DNA from: an uncultured Sutterella sp.
GTDB lineage: Bacteria > Pseudomonadota > Gammaproteobacteria > Burkholderiales > Burkholderiaceae_F
Assembly: GCA_902477615.1 (NCBI GenBank)
Contig: CABSHY010000004.1
Span: forward strand, 1 to 21,923
Direction: 5' to 3'
DNA: 21,923 nt
Made by a program: the position numbers and the translations under genes
Notes under the pieces: model-generated
Databases searched by the model: none
Seen by the model: only the letters and a program-made list of their open reading frames with translations
Told to the model about the DNA's origin: nothing
Part shown: positions 1 to 6,941 of the stretch, piece after piece
Layout of the letters: the number at the start of each line of letters is the position of its first letter
How positions within the stretch are numbered: the first letter of the stretch is position 1

Positions 1-226
1 TTTGCGCGAACTCGGTAAGGCTGGTGCTAAGCGCTGGCGTGGTGTTCGTCCGACGGTCCGTGGCGTTGCCATGAACCCGGTGGATCACCCGCACGGTGGT
101 GGTGAAGGCCGTACTGGCACGGGTCGTGCTCCGGTTACGCCTTGGGGTCAACTCACCAAGGGTTACCGTACTCGTAACAACAAGCGCACCGATTCTATGA
201 TCGTTTCGCGCCGAAACCGTAAATAA
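1..226 (+). CDS. rplB: 50S ribosomal protein L2, C-terminal part
   Basis: This is the last 74 codons of L2, cut by the window start. L2 is a core 23S rRNA-binding protein needed for subunit association and peptidyl-transferase centre assembly. The diagnostic stretch MNPVDHPHGGGEGRTGTGR is present and includes the conserved histidine of the HPHGGG loop that approaches the catalytic centre. The basic tail (SMIVSRRNRK) is also typical. The stop TAA is followed 11 nt later by rpsS, as expected in the S10 operon. The open frame runs through the left edge, so the real start lies outside. The identification is secure despite the truncation. Confidence 0.98.
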   Translation, partial: LRELGKAGAKRWRGVRPTVRGVAMNPVDHPHGGGEGRTGTGRAPVTPWGQLTKGYRTRNNKRTDSMIVSRRNRK

Positions 227-237
227 GGGGGCCTAGA

Positions 238-504
238 ATGTCTCGTTCCTTAAAGAAAGGCCCGTTTGTTGATGGGCACTTGATGAAGAAAGTGGAAGCC
301 GCCCAAGCTAGCCGTGACAAGCGTCCGGTCAAGACCTGGTCTCGTCGTTCTACGATTCTTCCTGAGTTCATCGGTTTGACGATTGCCGTCCACAATGGCC
401 GTCAACACGTCCCGGTGTACGTTAATGAAAACATGGTCGGCCACAAGTTGGGCGAATTCGCTTTGACCCGTACGTTTAAGGGTCACGCGTCCGACAAGAA
501 ATAA
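238..504 (+). CDS. rpsS: 30S ribosomal protein S19
   Basis: S19, 88 residues, close to the usual 88-92. It binds the head of the small subunit with S13 and contacts the A-site finger of 23S rRNA. The start MSRSLKKGPFVDGHL and the block RRSTILPEFIGLTIAVHNG followed by GHKLGEFALTRTF are hallmark S19 sequence. The ATG is preceded by AAGGGGG at 225-231 with a 6-nt spacer, which fixes the start. It lies between rplB and rplV, the canonical S10-operon position, and is almost certainly co-transcribed with them. Confidence 0.98.
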   Translation: MSRSLKKGPFVDGHLMKKVEAAQASRDKRPVKTWSRRSTILPEFIGLTIAVHNGRQHVPVYVNENMVGHKLGEFALTRTFKGHASDKK

Positions 505-521
505 CTAGTAGGAGTTAGATA

Positions 522-854
522 ATGGAAACCTCTGCTATTGTTCGTGGCGTACGTCTCTCGGCTCAAAAGGGCCGCTTGGTCGCCGACCTCGTCCGCGGTA
601 AGCCCGTGGATAAGGCTTTGAACATTCTTACGTTCACGCAAAAGAAAGCTGCCGTCATTATTAAGAAGGCACTTGAGTCTGCTATCGCTAACGCCGAACA
701 CAACGACGGCGCTGATATCGACGATTTGCGCGTGACGAAGATCTACGTGGAAAAGGCTACGACGTTGCGTCGCTTCGGCGCTCGCGCTAAGGGTCGTGGT
801 ACGCGTATTAACAAGCAAACCTGCCACATCTACGTGTCTGTTGGTGACAAGTAA
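522..854 (+). CDS. rplV: 50S ribosomal protein L22
   Basis: L22, 110 residues, the standard length. It binds 23S rRNA, and its long beta hairpin lines the nascent-peptide exit tunnel. The hairpin region is visible at about residues 79-100 (LRRFGARAKGRGTRINKQTCHI), where macrolide-resistance changes occur in other species. Nothing there suggests a deletion or insertion. The N-terminal motif RLSAQKGRLVADLVRGK is family-typical. AGGAG at 510-514 lies 7 nt before the ATG. The gene sits 17 nt after rpsS and 12 nt before rpsC. Confidence 0.98.
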   Translation: METSAIVRGVRLSAQKGRLVADLVRGKPVDKALNILTFTQKKAAVIIKKALESAIANAEHNDGADIDDLRVTKIYVEKATTLRRFGARAKGRGTRINKQTCHIYVSVGDK

Positions 855-866
855 TATAGGTGAATT

Positions 867-1700
867 ATGGGACAAAAAATTAACCCCACCGGCTTCCGTC
901 TCCCTGTGACGCGTGACTGGACCTCGCGTTGGTACGCGGAAGGCCGTGATTTCGCCCGTACGTTGGGCGAAGACTTGAAGGTTCGTAGCTTCTTGCAAAA
1001 GAAGTTGAAGAACGCTTCTGTTAGCCGTATCTTGATCGAACGTCCTGCTAAGAACGCTCGTATTACGATTTTCTCCGCCCGTCCGGGTGTTGTGATCGGT
1101 AAGCAAGGTCAAGACATCGAAGTTTTGAAGAACGAAGTTCAAAAGATGATGGGCGTGCCTGTTCACGTCAACATCGAAGAAGTTCGTCGTCCTGAACTCG
1201 ACGCTCAATTGATCGCTGACAGCATCACGCAACAACTCGAAAAGCGTGTGATGTTCCGTCGTGCCATGAAGCGCGCTATGCAAAACGCTATGCGTTTGGG
1301 CGCTCAAGGCATCAAGATCATGTCCGCTGGTCGTTTGAACGGTGCTGAAATCGCTCGTACGGAATGGTATCGTGAAGGTCGCGTGCCGCTTCATACGTTG
1401 CGCGCCAACATCGATTACGGTTTCTCTGAAGCCAATACGACGTACGGTATTATCGGTGTTAAGGTTTGGGTTTACCGTGGCGACGGCTATGCCGAAGACA
1501 CGCAAGCTCAAGAAAAGAACGAACGTGAAGATCGTCGCTCTCGCCGCCCTGCTGGTGACCGCGCTGGTAAGCCGGCCGCTCGCCGCACGCGTAAGGCTGT
1601 GACGAACGAAGCTGGTGCCGCTGACGGCGAAAAGGCTGATAAGAAGCCGGTTCGTCGTGCTAAGAAGGCTGCCCCGGCTGCTTCTAAAGACGGAGAATAA
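867..1700 (+). CDS. rpsC: 30S ribosomal protein S3 with long basic C-terminal tail
   Basis: S3, 277 residues, with the N-terminal start MGQKINPTGFRLPVTRDW, a type-II KH domain (VIGKQGQDIEVLKNEVQ, about residues 75-105) and the C-terminal S3 domain ending near VWVYRGDGY (about residue 208). It forms part of the mRNA entry channel and its helicase activity. After residue 208 comes a 69-residue tail rich in Lys, Arg, Ala and Glu with no evident fold, longer than the tail of the 233-residue E. coli protein. Such tails are known in beta-proteobacterial S3. AGGTG at 858-862 is 4 nt before the ATG. The next gene, rplP, starts 3 nt after the stop, so translation is probably coupled. Confidence 0.98.
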   Translation: MGQKINPTGFRLPVTRDWTSRWYAEGRDFARTLGEDLKVRSFLQKKLKNASVSRILIERPAKNARITIFSARPGVVIGKQGQDIEVLKNEVQKMMGVPVHVNIEEVRRPELDAQLIADSITQQLEKRVMFRRAMKRAMQNAMRLGAQGIKIMSAGRLNGAEIARTEWYREGRVPLHTLRANIDYGFSEANTTYGIIGVKVWVYRGDGYAEDTQAQEKNEREDRRSRRPAGDRAGKPAARRTRKAVTNEAGAADGEKADKKPVRRAKKAAPAASKDGE

Positions 1701-1703
1701 GCG

Positions 1704-2120
1704 ATGTTGCAACCTAATCGACGCAAGTACCGCAAGGATCAAAAGGGCCGTAACTACGGTTTAGCCACGCGTGGTGCCAACGTTTCCTTCGGTGAATTTG
1801 GTCTTAAGGCTCTCGAACGCGGCCGTCTTACGGCTCGCAAAATCGAAGCAGCTCGTCGTGCTATCACGCGCCATATTAAGCGTGGTGGTCGCGTTTGGAT
1901 CCGCGTGTTCCCGGACAAGCCCATTTCCGAAAAGCCTGCCGAAGTCCGTATGGGTAACGGTAAGGGTAATCCGGAATACTGGGTGGCCTTAGTGCAACCG
2001 GGCCGTGTGCTTTATGAAATGGACGGGGTTGATGAAGCCTTGGCTCGCGAAGCTTTCGCTCTCGCAGCTGCCAAGTTGCCGATCAAGACCACGTTTGTTG
2101 TCCGCCAAATCGGTATGTAA
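1704..2120 (+). CDS. rplP: 50S ribosomal protein L16
   Basis: L16, 138 residues, family-standard. It binds near the A site and the central protuberance of the 50S subunit. The N-terminus MLQPNRRKYRKDQKGRN and the block RVFPDKPISEKPAEVRMGNGKG are diagnostic. The arginine in that block corresponds to the residue hydroxylated in E. coli L16, although I cannot see here whether the hydroxylase exists. The start lies 3 nt after the rpsC stop, and GGAG at the end of rpsC serves as its ribosome binding site. Its own stop overlaps the ribosome binding site of rpmC. Confidence 0.98.
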   Translation: MLQPNRRKYRKDQKGRNYGLATRGANVSFGEFGLKALERGRLTARKIEAARRAITRHIKRGGRVWIRVFPDKPISEKPAEVRMGNGKGNPEYWVALVQPGRVLYEMDGVDEALAREAFALAAAKLPIKTTFVVRQIGM

Positions 2121-2132
2121 GGAGAGACGGCA

Positions 2133-2327
2133 ATGAACGCAAAAGAATTGCGCGCCATGGATGAGGCTGCGCTTAAGAAGGAATTGGCTGACTTGATGCA
2201 TGCTCACTTTAAGTTACGCATGCAACACGGTACGCAACAACTTCAAAACACGAATCAGTTGCGCACGACGCGTCGAGAAATCGCCCGCGTTCGCACGATT
2301 CTCGCTCAAAAGGCGGCCTCGAAATGA
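2133..2327 (+). CDS. rpmC: 50S ribosomal protein L29
   Basis: L29, 64 residues. It is a small two-helix protein at the tunnel exit, next to the docking site for trigger factor and SRP. It shows the typical pattern MNAKELRAMDEAALKKELADL followed by a basic second helix (RTTRREIARVRTILAQK). AAGGAGAG at 2119-2126 overlaps the rplP stop and lies 6 nt before the ATG. The TGA stop overlaps the rpsQ start as ATGA, which implies translational coupling to S17. Confidence 0.97.
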   Translation: MNAKELRAMDEAALKKELADLMHAHFKLRMQHGTQQLQNTNQLRTTRREIARVRTILAQKAASK

Positions 2328-2599
2328 TGCAAGAAACTCAAAAAACGACGTTAACTCGTACGTTAGTTGGTAAAGTTGTCAGCAACAAGATGCAAAAGAC
2401 GGTTACGGTCTTGGTTGAACGTAAAGTTAAGCATCCGTTGTACGGCAAGTTCGTGGTTGTTTCTAAGAAATACCACGCTCATACCGAAGCTAACGATTTG
2501 ATGGAAGGGGATACGGTTGAAATCTCCGAAACGCGTCCGGTTTCCAAGACCAAGTCTTGGACGGTGACGAAGGTTTTGAAGAAGGCCGAAATCATCTAA
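2324..2599 (+). CDS. rpsQ: 30S ribosomal protein S17
   Basis: S17, 91 residues, an OB-fold protein that binds 16S rRNA early in 30S assembly. Visible family motifs are GKVVSNKMQKTVTVLVER near the N-terminus and KYHAHTEANDLMEGDTVEI in the middle. There are two tandem ATG codons (2324 and 2327). The first is preferred because it forms the ATGA overlap with rpmC and is closer to the AAAGG at 2309-2313. This is the last gene of the S10 operon. A promoter begins 13 nt after its stop. Confidence 0.97.
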   Translation: MMQETQKTTLTRTLVGKVVSNKMQKTVTVLVERKVKHPLYGKFVVVSKKYHAHTEANDLMEGDTVEISETRPVSKTKSWTVTKVLKKAEII

Positions 2600-2611
2600 T
2601 TCAAAAAAGGC

Positions 2612-2640
2612 TTGCAAGTTTTCTTTTTCTTAGATATACT
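2612..2640 (+). promoter_or_regulatory. sigma70 promoter of the spc operon
   Basis: The -35 box is TTGCAA (2612-2617), the spacer is exactly 17 nt, and the -10 box is TATACT (2635-2640). E. coli also has an spc promoter between rpsQ and rplN, so the position is expected. It would give a leader of about 170 nt before rplN. Read by eye; the start site has not been mapped. Confidence 0.7.
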
Positions 2641-2651
2641 TGCGGCTTCGT

Positions 2652-2818
2652 GGTTGAGGTTGACTCTCACGAGTTAGCCTCAACTGTTTTGTCAGGTGCA
2701 ATATTTTTGCCTAGCACCCCGGAAATCCGGGCTTCAGCGAAGCAAGGGTATTGTGCTTCCTCCCAATTACGGGACCAATACTATCCGCATAGCGGAATAA
2801 GTTGGGAAATAGGAAATC
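2652..2818 (+). promoter_or_regulatory. folded 5' leader of the spc operon
   Basis: This non-coding leader holds several inverted repeats. A 14-bp stem with a TCAC loop pairs 2653-2666 with 2671-2684 and is followed by TGTTTT. Small hairpins lie at 2718-2731 and 2731-2743, which share base 2731. GTATTG (2748-2753) can pair with CAATAC (2776-2781). CCGC/GCGG form a hairpin at 2785-2795. TCCCAA (2761-2766) can pair with TTGGGA (2802-2807), just 4 nt before the AGGA ribosome binding site of rplN. That pairing crosses the GTATTG/CAATAC stem, so the two are alternatives or a pseudoknot. A control role is inference. Confidence 0.5.
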
Positions 2819-3187
2819 ATGATTCAGATGCAAACCAAACTGGACGTGGCCGATAACACGGGCGCTCGTTCGGTGATGTGTATCAAGGTGTTGGGCGGTT
2901 CTAAGCGCCGCTACGCCAACATTGGTGATGTCATCAAAGTGACGGTTAAGGAAGCTGCTCCGCGTGGCCGCGTCAAGAAGGGTGAAGTTTACAACGCTGT
3001 TGTAGTTCGCACCGCCAAGGGCGTTCGTCGTGCAGACGGTTCCTCCATCTCTTTCGATGGTAACGCCGCTGTGTTACTTAATTCTAAGCTTGAGCCGATT
3101 GGCACTCGTATCTTCGGACCGGTTACGCGTGAATTGCGTACGGAACAATTCATGAAGATTGTGTCTTTGGCTCCGGAAGTTTTGTAA
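2819..3187 (+). CDS. rplN: 50S ribosomal protein L14
   Basis: L14, 122 residues, exactly the family length. It binds 23S rRNA at the subunit interface, forms bridges to 16S rRNA, and is the docking site of the silencing factor RsfS. The start MIQMQTKLDVADNTGAR and the end FMKIVSLAPEVL are canonical. AGGA (2811-2814) is 4 nt before the ATG. It is the first gene of the spc operon and is preceded by its own promoter and a folded leader. A second in-frame ATG at codon 4 is not needed given the family N-terminus. Confidence 0.98.
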   Translation: MIQMQTKLDVADNTGARSVMCIKVLGGSKRRYANIGDVIKVTVKEAAPRGRVKKGEVYNAVVVRTAKGVRRADGSSISFDGNAAVLLNSKLEPIGTRIFGPVTRELRTEQFMKIVSLAPEVL

Positions 3188-3198
3188 GGAGACGCGCG

Positions 3199-3519
3199 AT
3201 GCAACGCATCCGTAAAGGTGACGAAGTTATCGTTATCACCGGCCGAGACAAGGGCAAGCGCGGTACCGTGCTCTCCCGCGTTGACGATCGTCACGTGACG
3301 GTTGAAGGCATTAATGTTGTTAAGAAGCACCGTCGTCCGAACCCCATGATGGGTACGGCCGGTGGCATCGAAAACAAGGTTATGCCGATCGATCAATCTA
3401 ACGTCATGCTCGTGAATCCGGCTACTGGTAAGGGCGAACGTGTTGGTTTCAAGGAAATCGACGGTAAGAAGGTTCGCGTGTTTAAGAGCGACAACAGTGT
3501 TGTTGGCGCTAAGGCTTAA
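3199..3519 (+). CDS. rplX: 50S ribosomal protein L24
   Basis: L24, 106 residues, an assembly initiator of the large subunit with an N-terminal KOW motif. The motif is visible as RIRKGDEVIVITGRDKGKRG at about residues 3-22. Further family blocks are VEGINVVKKHRRP and GGIENKVMPIDQSNVMLVNP. AAGGAGA overlaps the rplN stop. The order rplN-rplX-rplE is that of every typical spc operon. Confidence 0.98.
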   Translation: MQRIRKGDEVIVITGRDKGKRGTVLSRVDDRHVTVEGINVVKKHRRPNPMMGTAGGIENKVMPIDQSNVMLVNPATGKGERVGFKEIDGKKVRVFKSDNSVVGAKA

Positions 3520-3536
3520 TAGAGGGTAAATCGATA

Positions 3537-4076
3537 ATGTCTCGTTTCCAAACTCTCTACCGTGAAGCCATTGTTGCCGAACTCACCAAGAAGTTCGGTT
3601 ACAAGACCACGATGCAAGTTCCTCGTATCACGAAGATCACGTTGAACATGGGTATCGGCGAAGCGGTTAACGATAAGAAGTTGATCGACAACGCTGTTGC
3701 TGATCTCACGAAGATTGCTGGTCAAAAACCGGTTGTTACCAAGACCCGTAAGGCTATCGCTAACTTTAAGATTCGCGAAAACATGCCCATCGGTTGTATG
3801 GTGACCTTGCGTGGCGAACGCATGTATGAATTCTTGGACCGCTTGGTTACGATCGCTTTCCCGCGTGTTCGTGACTTCCGTGGTGTCTCTGGTCGCTCTT
3901 TCGACGGCCGTGGCAACTACAACATCGGTCTTAAAGAACAAATCATCTTCCCCGAAATCGAATACGATAAGATCGATAAGATCCGTGGGATGAATATTTC
4001 TATCACGACGACTGCGAAAACCGACGAAGAAGCTAAGGCTCTCCTCGCTGCTTTCCGCTTTCCGTTCCGCAATTAA
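3537..4076 (+). CDS. rplE: 50S ribosomal protein L5
   Basis: L5, 179 residues as in most proteobacteria. It binds 5S rRNA together with L18 and L25 in the central protuberance and contacts P-site tRNA. Seen in sequence: VPRITKITLNMGIGEA, GQKPVVTKTRKAIANFKIRE, LRGERMYEFLDRL and the terminal block MNISITTTAKTDEEAKALL. In E. coli the beginning of this cistron is the S8 translational-repressor site. I did not recognise an obvious S8-type helix here. AGAGGG lies about 10 nt before the ATG. Confidence 0.98.
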   Translation: MSRFQTLYREAIVAELTKKFGYKTTMQVPRITKITLNMGIGEAVNDKKLIDNAVADLTKIAGQKPVVTKTRKAIANFKIRENMPIGCMVTLRGERMYEFLDRLVTIAFPRVRDFRGVSGRSFDGRGNYNIGLKEQIIFPEIEYDKIDKIRGMNISITTTAKTDEEAKALLAAFRFPFRN

Positions 4077-4088
4077 TCGAGGTGTGAA

Positions 4089-4394
4089 TTGGCTAAACTC
4101 GCACTGATTAACCGTGACTTGAAGCGTGCCGCTACGGTCGCCAAGTTCGCAGAAAAGCGCGCTGCCTTGAAGGCAGTTATCAACGATGCTTCTGCTTCTT
4201 TCGAAGAAAAGATGGAAGCTCGTCAACAATTACAATTGTTGCCCCGTGACGCAAGCCCCTGCCGTATGCGTAACCGCTGCGGTTTGACGGGTCGTCCCCG
4301 TGGCACGTTCCGCAAATTCGGCTTAGCTCGCGGTAAGATCCGTGAAGCCGCAATGCGCGGTGATATTCCTGGCCTCATCAAGGCTAGCTGGTAA
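4089..4394 (+). CDS. rpsN: 30S ribosomal protein S14, TTG start
   Basis: S14, 101 residues, the long zinc-free form: it has two cysteines (PCRMRNRC) but not the four-cysteine zinc ribbon. It binds the head of 16S rRNA. The start codon is TTG at 4089, giving (M)AKLALINRDLKRAATVAKFA, which matches the family N-terminus exactly. GAGGTG at 4079-4084 supports that start. The GTG at 4082 runs straight into TGA, so it cannot be used. A TTG start in such a highly expressed gene may lower its translation relative to its neighbours. Confidence 0.97.
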   Translation: MAKLALINRDLKRAATVAKFAEKRAALKAVINDASASFEEKMEARQQLQLLPRDASPCRMRNRCGLTGRPRGTFRKFGLARGKIREAAMRGDIPGLIKASW

Positions 4395-4408
4395 GCGAGG
4401 AGATTATC

Positions 4409-4804
4409 ATGAGCATGAGTGATCCGATCGCCGATATGTTGACCCGTATTCGTAACGGTCAAACTGTCGACAAGACGGAAGTGGTTATGCCCTCCTCCAA
4501 GCTGAAGGTGGCTATCGCCCAAGTCTTGAAGGATGAAGGATACATTGATGGTTTTACGGTTGTTGCTAACAACGGTAAGACTGAATTACACGTTGGTTTG
4601 AAGTATTACGCTGGTCGCCCCGTTATCGAACGCCTTGAACGCGTTTCTCGTCCGGGCCTCCGTGTTTACAAGAACCACCAAACGATTCCGCAAGTGATGA
4701 ATGGCTTGGGTGTTGCGATCGTTTCTACGCCGAAGGGTGTGATGACCGATCGTAAGGCTCGTGAAGCTGGCATCGGTGGCGAAGTCATTTGCTACGTGGC
4801 CTAA
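4409..4804 (+). CDS. rpsH: 30S ribosomal protein S8
   Basis: S8, 131 residues. It binds helix 21 of 16S rRNA and in E. coli represses translation of the spc mRNA. The N-terminal SDPIADMLTRIRNGQ and the C-terminal VSTPKGVMTDRKAREAGIGGEVICYVA are diagnostic. GAGGAG (4397-4402) lies 6 nt before the ATG at 4409, favouring it over the second ATG at 4415, which would give the commoner 129-residue form starting MSDP. Both are possible and differ only by two residues. Confidence 0.97.
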   Translation: MSMSDPIADMLTRIRNGQTVDKTEVVMPSSKLKVAIAQVLKDEGYIDGFTVVANNGKTELHVGLKYYAGRPVIERLERVSRPGLRVYKNHQTIPQVMNGLGVAIVSTPKGVMTDRKAREAGIGGEVICYVA

Positions 4805-4823
4805 TAAGCGAGGAGGATAGAAA

Positions 4824-5357
4824 ATGTCGCGAATCGCTAAGAACCCGGTGATCATTGCTAAGGGCGTCGAATGCAAGTTGACGGCTGACACGATCACGAT
4901 GAAGGGTCCGAAGGGCGAATTGAGCTTGAAGCTCAACGCCTTGGTGGCTATCAAGCAAGACGGTGATCATTTGCACTTTGAAGCTGTTGACAGCAGCCGC
5001 GAAGCTAACGCTGCTTCCGGCACGATGCGTGCATTGATCAACGACATGAACGTGGGTGTCAGCGTTGGCTTCGAAAAGAAGTTGACTTTGATTGGCGTGG
5101 GCTTCCGTGCTCAAGCCAGTGGTGACACGTTGAATTTGTCGCTTGGCTTCTCTCATCCTGTCGTGCACAAGATGCCGGCTGGTGTGAAGGCTGAAACCCC
5201 GAGTCAAACGGAAATCGTGATCAAGGGCGCTGACAAGCAAAAAGTGGGTCAAACCGCTGCTGTCATTCGTGGCTATCGTCCGCCGGAACCCTATAAGGGC
5301 AAGGGCGTTCGTTATGCTGACGAACACGTCGTGATCAAGGAAACGAAGAAGAAGTAA
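4824..5357 (+). CDS. rplF: 50S ribosomal protein L6
   Basis: L6, 177 residues, the standard length, with two tandem alpha/beta domains near the factor-binding (sarcin-ricin) region. Key blocks are MSRIAKNPVIIAKGVE, the central LIGVGFRAQ and the C-terminal IRGYRPPEPYKGKGVRYADE. The long GAGGAGG lies about 8 nt before the ATG. Counted by eye, its codons are strongly skewed: 10 of 10 Glu are GAA, 5 of 5 Gln CAA, 19 of 20 Lys AAG and 10 of 12 Leu TTG, with no CTG. Confidence 0.98.
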   Translation: MSRIAKNPVIIAKGVECKLTADTITMKGPKGELSLKLNALVAIKQDGDHLHFEAVDSSREANAASGTMRALINDMNVGVSVGFEKKLTLIGVGFRAQASGDTLNLSLGFSHPVVHKMPAGVKAETPSQTEIVIKGADKQKVGQTAAVIRGYRPPEPYKGKGVRYADEHVVIKETKKK

Positions 5358-5374
5358 TCGGGGCGGAGACTGAA

Positions 5375-5743
5375 ATGATCAATAAGAAAGAAAGTCGTCT
5401 GCGTCGTGCACGTGCTACGCGTGCTCGTATTAAGATGCAAAAGATGGACCGCTTGACGGTTTATCGTACGAACTTGCACATCTACGCCAGCATTATCAGC
5501 GCTGACGGTGGTCGCGTCTTGGTTTCGGCCTCGACTGTTGAACCCGAAGTTCGCGCTCAATTGGCAAACGAACAAGGTCGTGGTGGCAACATTAATGCCG
5601 CTAAGTTGATTGGTACGCGTTTGGCTGAAAAGGCTAAGGCCGCCGGCATTGAAACGTGTGCATTTGACCGTTCTGGTTACCGTTTTCATGGCCGCATCGC
5701 TGCGTTGGCTCAAGCCGCGCGTGAAGCTGGCTTGAAGTTCTAA
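5375..5743 (+). CDS. rplR: 50S ribosomal protein L18
   Basis: L18, 122 residues. It binds 5S rRNA with L5 and anchors it to the large subunit. It has a very basic N-terminus (KKESRLRRARATRARIK), the LTVYRTNLHIYASII strand and the terminal FDRSGYRFHGRIAALAQAAREAGLKF, all typical. A GGAG element lies about 7 nt before the ATG. It follows rplF by 17 nt and precedes rpsE by 9 nt. Confidence 0.98.
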   Translation: MINKKESRLRRARATRARIKMQKMDRLTVYRTNLHIYASIISADGGRVLVSASTVEPEVRAQLANEQGRGGNINAAKLIGTRLAEKAKAAGIETCAFDRSGYRFHGRIAALAQAAREAGLKF

Positions 5744-5752
5744 GAGGGACTT

Positions 5753-6274
5753 ATGGCTAAGGCTCAAGGAAAGAATGCGGCTGTCGACGCTATCGACGAC
5801 GGCATGCGTGAAAATATGATTGCGGTTAACCGCGTTACCAAGGTTGTTAAGGGTGGCCGCATTATGGCTTTTGCCGCTCTTACGGTGGTTGGTGACGGCG
5901 ACGGCCGCATTGGCATGGGTACGGGTAAGAGCCGTGAAGTTCCGGCTGCTGTTCAAAAGGCAATGGAACGTGCTCGTCACAGCATGGAAAAGATTCCGCT
6001 CAACAACGGAACGATTTACCACGCTGTTGAAGGTCACCACGGTGCTGCTCGCGTGATGTTGCTTCCGGCTTCGGAAGGTACCGGTATCATCGCTGGTGGT
6101 CCGATGCGTGCTGTGTTTGACGCAATGGGCGTTCGCAATATCGTGGCTAAGGCTCACGGTTCTACGAATCCCTACAACATGGTTCGTGCAACGTTGAACG
6201 CCCTCGAATCCCTTCGTTCTCCGGCTGAAATTGCTGCTAAGCGCGGTAAGACGGTCGAAGAAATTTTGGGTTAA
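5753..6274 (+). CDS. rpsE: 30S ribosomal protein S5
   Basis: S5, 173 residues, involved in decoding fidelity and the mRNA entry helicase. The N-terminal double-stranded-RNA-binding-like domain is seen at about residues 22-87 (RVTKVVKGGRIMAFAALTVVGDGDGRIGMG), followed by the S5 C-terminal domain (GTGIIAGGPMRAVFDAMGV). The KVVKGGR loop, where spectinomycin-resistance changes occur in other bacteria, looks wild-type. The gene is 9 nt after rplR with GAGGG as ribosome binding site. Confidence 0.98.
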   Translation: MAKAQGKNAAVDAIDDGMRENMIAVNRVTKVVKGGRIMAFAALTVVGDGDGRIGMGTGKSREVPAAVQKAMERARHSMEKIPLNNGTIYHAVEGHHGAARVMLLPASEGTGIIAGGPMRAVFDAMGVRNIVAKAHGSTNPYNMVRATLNALESLRSPAEIAAKRGKTVEEILG

Positions 6275-6292
6275 TCCCGGGAGAGTATCGAG

Positions 6293-6472
6293 ATGGCAAA
6301 GAAGACCATTAAAGTTACGTTGGTGAAGAGCCCGATCGGCACGAAAGCTGATCACCGCGCTACGTTGCGTGGCTTAGGCTTGTCCAAGATCAATCAAACG
6401 CGTGAACTCGAAGACACGCCGGCCGTTCGTGGCATGATCACCAAGGTTGCGTACTTAGTGCGTGCCGAGTAA
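6293..6472 (+). CDS. rpmD: 50S ribosomal protein L30
   Basis: Translated directly from the sequence: 59 codons starting MAKKTIKVTLVKSPIGTKAD and ending MITKVAYLVRAE, then TAA. L30 is a small protein of the large subunit, usually 58-61 residues. The GT(R/K)xxHRATLRGLGL block (here GTKADHRATLRGLGLSKINQ) is the family signature. It sits in its conserved place between rpsE and rplO. GGGAGAG precedes the ATG by about 8 nt. It is easily missed by ORF callers because of its size. Confidence 0.97.
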   Translation: MAKKTIKVTLVKSPIGTKADHRATLRGLGLSKINQTRELEDTPAVRGMITKVAYLVRAE

Positions 6473-6484
6473 TAGGGGTAGATG

Positions 6485-6919
6485 ATGCAATTAAATACTT
6501 TGCAACCTGCAGAGGGTTCTAAGAGCGCTCGTCACCGCGTCGGTCGCGGTGTTGGTTCCGGCTGGGGTAAGACCGCAGGCCGTGGCCACAAGGGCCAAAA
6601 GTCTCGCGCTGGTGGTTTCCACAAGGTTGGTTTCGAAGGCGGTCAAATGCCGCTCCATCGTCGCCTTCCGAAGCGCGGCTTCACGTCTTTGACGCGTCGC
6701 TTCTGTGAAGCAGTTCGTTTGAACGAACTCCAAGGCTTGTCTGTGGAAGAAATCGATTTGGACGTTTTAAAGAGCGCCAATATCGTCTCTCCGCTCGCTA
6801 TGTCCGCTCGCGTGATTCTTTCGGGTGAAATCTCCCGCAAGATCGTGTTGCGTGGTGTGCGTGCTACCAAGGGTGCCAAGGCTGCTATCGAAGCCGCCGG
6901 TGGCTCTGTGGAAGAGTAA
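6485..6919 (+). CDS. rplO: 50S ribosomal protein L15
   Basis: L15, 144 residues from the second of two tandem ATGs (6482, 6485). AGGGG at 6474-6478 lies 6 nt before the second but only 3 nt before the first, and the family N-terminus is MQLNTL. L15 is a late-binding 23S rRNA protein. The glycine/arginine-rich extension RHRVGRGVGSGWGKTAGRGHKGQKSR is diagnostic, followed by GFEGGQMPLHRRLPKRGF. It precedes secY by 22 nt, as in most bacterial spc operons. Confidence 0.97.
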   Translation: MQLNTLQPAEGSKSARHRVGRGVGSGWGKTAGRGHKGQKSRAGGFHKVGFEGGQMPLHRRLPKRGFTSLTRRFCEAVRLNELQGLSVEEIDLDVLKSANIVSPLAMSARVILSGEISRKIVLRGVRATKGAKAAIEAAGGSVEE

Positions 6920-6941
6920 TTAGCGTATTAGGAGGAACAAC

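Noticed and set aside
483..1742. 419-codon open frame on the minus strand across rplV and rpsC
   Set aside because: It is antisense to two certain ribosomal genes, its translation resembles no protein I know, and the biased codons on the plus strand avoid antisense stops. An artefact of codon choice.
2557..2856. 99-codon plus-strand frame covering the spc promoter and leader
   Set aside because: It overlaps rpsQ and rplN in another frame and spans a good promoter and RNA hairpins; no ribosome binding site and no recognisable protein.
5312..6355. 347-codon minus-strand open frame across rplR and rpsE
   Set aside because: Same artefact: low-complexity Thr/Ser/Asn/His-rich translation opposite known genes.
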